Source: Branchiostoma floridae
Lineage: Eukaryota > Chordata > Leptocardii > Amphioxiformes > Branchiostomatidae
DNA length: 64,000 bases
NCBI RefSeq assembly: GCF_000003815.2
Contig: NC_049990.1
Coordinates: 7,653,010-7,717,009, forward strand
Direction of reading: 5' to 3'
Position numbers and translations under genes: made by a program. Below are positions 60,601 through 64,000 of the stretch, one piece after another (position 1 is the first letter of the stretch; every line of letters begins with the position of its first letter). Below the pieces are notes generated by a model. It saw only the letters and a program-made list of their open reading frames with translations. It had not been told where the DNA came from and did no database searches.

Positions 60601-61572
60601 TGTTGAGCACATTTACTCTCTATAAAAATTGCCAATAACCAGAGTTCATACGTTTGTTGTTTAAAATAATTATAAACTACAATTAGTCAATCCCCTCGCT
60701 GCTAGTGTACACTGTACAGCCGCACTACACAGAACCCAGGACTGTGTACTTCCGACCTAGAGCGCGACTGCCAAACTTTGCATGCTAATTTCAGCTATAA
60801 ACAAACTTTTGAGATCAGTTCGGCTGGCTAAAGGGAATTTCTCACCTCTAAAAACACGTGTTTATGCAGCCGTTCATTTTTTTCGGCTCGTTGTCTTTTA
60901 GGGTACCCACTAGGCCTATACATCAATGGGACCTCATGAATGACCTCAACGTGGTAAAAAATGTTGTGTCACTTGTTCCTCTGTACCTTGTTCCCCCAGC
61001 TTTTGGCTTTTCCATGGATGAGTTTGCAGTACCGGCAACGCGCTCAAGTCCTCCACTGTAGTCACTGCCTGCTTCTTCAAGCTCCAGGAGGGAGCTGGAT
61101 TGTTTTCAACCAAGGTGTAAATCGTACAAAGCAGCAGCAAAATGAGCAACTAATAACGCCGTACATATATATGTAGGAATATGTAGGAAAACACTTACTA
61201 ATGTCATAGAATTCCAAGGTCAAATAAGAAGATGCGAAAAAACAAGAATGAAGAATCTATTGTTCGGTATTCCATACTTTGTGTGTTTGGTCCTTTCTTT
61301 ATAACCTTCTTGAATACGTAGCTTTCATACGCACGCTCGCATCTGTTTTGGGGATCACAGAGGATGTCATAAATGTAATCAAATCATCGTGGCCTTACGT
61401 GATACGTTCAGAAGGAAACAGTGCCCCACCTGCTAGTATTTGCGCGGATTTCCAGTTTACTCCAGGACAACATGTCACCAGGAATGAAGCGTGCTGATGT
61501 GTAATACAGCAGGAATGGAACCACTGTTAGCGGTACCAGCAACAGGGCACGCCGTCGATGTTGACTTCTCAT
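57674..61572 (-). CDS. ST8SIA-like: ST8SIA-family sialyltransferase copy 2, in-frame TAG in exon 4; possible pseudogene
   Basis: Exons in coding order: 61572-61430, 61094-60987, 60013-59864, 59525-59381, 58985-58873, 58598-58506, 58379-58123, and 57782 into the gap at 57673. Exons 3 to 7 have exactly the lengths and phases of copy 1 (150, 145, 113, 93, 257). Exon 1 encodes a type II anchor beginning MRSQHRRRALLLVPL. Exon 2 is a diverged stem (108 versus 138 nt) that still shares ELEEA. Motif L ([18 protein letters not shown]), motif S (STGLLMTS to YGFWPF) and the start of motif III (EHYY) are intact; the C-terminus is in the gap. TAG at 59467-59465 interrupts exon 4 after VTQG and would remove the whole catalytic domain. 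All else is intact, so the choices are a recent pseudogene, a null allele or a base error. It lies tail to tail with copy 1. Confidence 0.9.
58457..58472 (+). repeat. Poly-C tract in ST8SIA copy 2 intron 6
   Basis: A run of about 16 C before ACACACAC; likely error-prone in assembly. Confidence 0.85.
58675..58774. other. Assembly gap (100 N) in ST8SIA copy 2 intron 5
   Basis: Placeholder gap. The sequence at its left edge (CCGACGT) is also present beside the orphan exon-6 fragment. Confidence 1.
59768..59824 (-). promoter_or_regulatory. Intron 3 element of ST8SIA copy 2 (CRE- and YY1-like)
   Basis: Read on the minus strand it has GGCGTCATTTAG, CCGCCATGTTGGTTGGTTAA and GTGACGTCACG. It aligns with the intron 3 element of copy 1. 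TGACGTCA is a perfect CRE palindrome, where copy 1 has TGAAGTCA. Confidence 0.5.
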
Positions 61573-62660
61573 TTTGTCTCGTCACTTGGGAAGGCGAATC
61601 CGCTGGACATGAAACGCTAAAAATGGACGCTACAAAGAAACAAGACAGAAGATAAAAACCAAAGTGCCAATTGTGCTAAACTGCGCACCTACTTCAGGAC
61701 AAAGAAACACACCAACTATTACAAACATGGTCTTCGCGGAGGTAATGACAACCGCAATAGCTTAGATAATCACCCGTTCAGCCAGTTCAGAGCGAATGTG
61801 TCGCCTTTCATGACGTCACCTCCCAAACTCTTTGGGTGGCCTTGTCCCGTTCACACAAGGTCAATCTTTAAAAAAATATTGGGAGGAAAGTTCATAACGA
61901 TCTCTGCCTTCTCTGCTTTTTGACACACAGCAATAGTACATTCTGGCAGAAAACATCGAGATTATTCCTCCCAACAATACCTTCAGATTGACTTAGCACA
62001 CACAGAATCAGGACGTCATGAATGCACAACCGCCCTAATTCTAGGCCCTGCAAGGAACATAACATGACAGTTGTCCAACATGCTAGTCAGCCACGCAAAT
62101 TAACTTCAGGTGCTTGGAGTCACTGTGAAATGTCTAGAAACAACCAATATTCAACCAAGCAGTCGACTTGGCTTTAACTTCTAGTTAGGTTATTTTGAAG
62201 CCTTTTCCCTCTGGAATAGATTCAGAAACGACGTGCAAGATACGATTAGACTGAAAAAAAGACATTAAACAGGTAAGTTAATGAACTAAAACAGCTCGGC
62301 TACATTGTGCCAATAGTTCAGATGAAAACAATCATCGGTTAGATCTACATAACACACAAATTAATCATTCACACATACATGTCGTGGGAAAGGTCTATCG
62401 TTGAATTGAGGTCAAAGGGGACAATCCGACCTTGAGATGTGCTGTTGTTATGATCTACTGCGCAGCTTCAAAGGACGAGTTGTGTCCAACAACCATGAAA
62501 GTTAACGCGAAAGGGTACACAGACCATGTAGATCGACGTCGTGGAGGTATTCTTGAAAAATTGTGATGTAAAAATAAGCTGAGACGATCAGTTATTTTAC
62601 TCGCAAAGCTTGTGAGCTTTGATGCTACTGTAACGCCACTTACCTTCAGGCAAGTCATTG
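61573..62660 (-). promoter_or_regulatory. ST8SIA copy 2 5' UTR with candidate upstream exon
   Basis: A strong splice acceptor (pyrimidine tract, then TTTGTAG) ends at 61630, leaving a 57-nt UTR before the exon 1 ATG. A perfect AAG|GTAAGT donor lies upstream, with its GT at 62644-62643. This suggests a 5' UTR intron of about 1 kb. The candidate upstream exon would contain an ATG whose short reading frame ends in the UTR. A TGACGTCA site lies near 61,810. The pairing of donor and acceptor is inferred. Confidence 0.4.
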
Positions 62661-62822
62661 TACGTCGTCAAGCAGCTTTCCATACAACAGTCATCAGAAG
62701 TCGTTGGACAAGGTGCCATTAGAGTCGGACTGGCTGCAAGTCAAAACATTTTCGGTAGAAGGCACTGTTGCAAGGTTTTTGTTTCGTGCAGGTCACTGTT
62801 GAGGTCATGTACAGGTGTGCAG

Positions 62823-62823
<1 letters not shown>

Positions 62824-62863
<40 letters not shown>

Positions 62864-62891
62864 AACAAACACACACACACACACACACACG

Positions 62892-62925
<34 letters not shown>

Positions 62926-62938
62926 AGCACACACACAA
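62824..62938 (+). repeat. CA microsatellite
   Basis: Interrupted (CA)n between ST8SIA copies 2 and 3. It creates long spurious reading frames on both strands. Confidence 0.95.
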
Positions 62939-63334
62939 GTGTATCCAAGTGCCTAGGAGTGACGTTCCTAGTAGATCTAGAAAGGAAGCCAAAGACTGTG
63001 CATTCTCCGCCAATGTCGACAATTGTCACCCCGGCCCTACAAACACACAAGAAGATCATGGAAGGATTCAACGACGGGCAACGATGATCATCCTGGAACT
63101 CATGTTCATTCTGGAACTTTTCATGCGAGCACTTCTACAGTATAGAGCCATGAAGTTACGGAACCCTATGACAGATTAGAAGACACGTGTCTCAAGTTAA
63201 GATTGAAAAAAAGCTGTCCAAGGCACACTTGGCTCTTACACAAAAGAGGCAAAGTACGAGTTGAAAAAAAAGTTTAAAAAATGACCCCATACCAGTGTGC
63301 ACAATTTGGTTTGCCAATACCAATAGCCCAAATC

Positions 63335-63908
63335 CACATATTGTCAAACTCTTAAGCAACATAAACAACACTGAAACGTTGTACGAAATGTTGATCTTTG
63401 TATTCTAATATGTATTGTGATTTGGGATAGACGTATAGTTGATTGCGATATTTTATTATATGTTGCATATTGAGAATATGTGAAACTTTGTATTACGAAT
63501 CTCGCAATTCAGCCTTGTGGTTGTCGAGAGTTTCAAATTAATAAACCAGTCCATAAAAATGCAAACAATCTATATTAGCAGTTATACATGCAGACAGTCG
63601 TAATATATCAGAGTGAATAATCTTGTACACTCTGATCGTACAGTACAGTAATCGTACTAGGCGACATATTGTTTTGCTGGTGTGTTCTTTTTCTTTCTTC
63701 CTTCTGATTTACGGAAAGGATGGGATGTCTACCCGGGCTGGCTATCACGTCAGGCTACTCAGATACCCCAATTCTTTTTCACTCGCACACACTACTTGGG
63801 TGCGAGCCAAATGGCATACTATTGCGTGCAGTAGCTTGACACAAGGCTAGAGGAACACATTCTGCATTTTTGCAAAAAGTTGCCTTTCTAGTCATAAACA
63901 TTGTCCGC
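63335..63908 (-). repeat. ST8SIA copy 3 3' flank, paralogous to 56,640-57,220
   Basis: This directly follows the copy 3 stop and aligns in pieces to the flank of copy 2. Several AATATA/TTTATTA-type motifs could serve for polyadenylation, but no single signal stands out. Confidence 0.65.
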
Positions 63909-64000
63909 TCATTGACATGCGTGGGTTGTCAGACGAAGAACCCCGGTGTTGTGGAGACGCTGCAGTTGCCTGAACTCATCAGGTACTCTGTGAGCGTTTT
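63909..64000 (-). CDS. ST8SIA-like: ST8SIA-family sialyltransferase copy 3, C-terminal end only
   Basis: Read from the right edge, this minus-strand frame encodes NAHRVPDEFRQLQ, then RLHNTGVLRLTTHACQ, then TGA at 63911-63909. It aligns with copy 1 at [11 protein letters not shown] and carries the motif VS histidine and the acidic residue five positions on. The final block matches the usual ST8SIA C-terminus, including the conserved late cysteine. The rest of the gene lies beyond the window. It has the same orientation as copy 2 and shares that gene's 3' flank, suggesting tandem duplication. It supplies the kind of C-terminal end that the gaps hide in copies 1 and 2. Confidence 0.87.
   Translation of the reverse strand, partial: NAHRVPDEFRQLQRLHNTGVLRLTTHACQ

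Noticed and set aside
60946-61149. Alternative 67-codon frame over ST8SIA copy 2 exon 2
   Set aside because: The other frame matches copy 1 exon 2 (ELEEA block, conserved splice sites and phase), so this one is a shadow.
62658-63179. 173-codon frame with Thr-His repeats, and Cys-Val frames opposite
   Set aside because: Translation of a CA microsatellite.

Overview
This window is animal genomic DNA with spliced genes, many small transposons and microsatellites, and no bacterial-type operons. The best guess for the source is a lancelet (Branchiostoma). That is inference: it rests on a MIS12 kinetochore gene beside a local expansion of alpha-2,8-sialyltransferase genes, on short introns, and on repeat types I associate with amphioxus. 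Runs of N mark six assembly gaps (3605-4475, 39873-39972, 55439-55709, 56451-56602, 57349-57673, 58675-58774).

Layout. Positions 1 to about 43,000 hold no gene I can support. This part contains tandem repeats (1.0-1.35, 9.73-10.24, 14.3-15.15, 21.3-21.4 and 26.24-27.62 kb), hairpin MITEs, SINE fragments, decayed LINE tails and a Harbinger-like element (35,633-36,854). Some more GC-rich stretches may be regulatory. A complete ten-exon MIS12 gene (228 residues) lies on the + strand at 43,085-47,517, behind a promoter with YY1-, CACATG- and CTCF-like motifs.

From 51.6 kb to the right edge lies a cluster of ST8SIA-type sialyltransferase genes. Copy 1 (+, 51,638 into the gap at 55,439) has eight exons and every sialylmotif. 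Copy 2 (-, 61,572 into the gap at 57,673) has the same exon-intron structure and lies tail to tail with copy 1, but has an in-frame TAG in exon 4. Copy 3 (-) enters at the right edge with only its C-terminal exon (63,909-64,000). An orphan exon-6 fragment (about 56,874-56,951) is inserted in the 3' flank of copy 2, in sequence that otherwise matches the 3' flank of copy 3. Copies 2 and 3 therefore look like a tandem duplication that carried its 3' flank along.

Functionally, MIS12 is a housekeeping kinetochore subunit. The ST8SIA genes encode Golgi type II membrane enzymes that add sialic acid to sialylated glycolipids or glycoproteins. I see no functional link between the two beyond adjacency.
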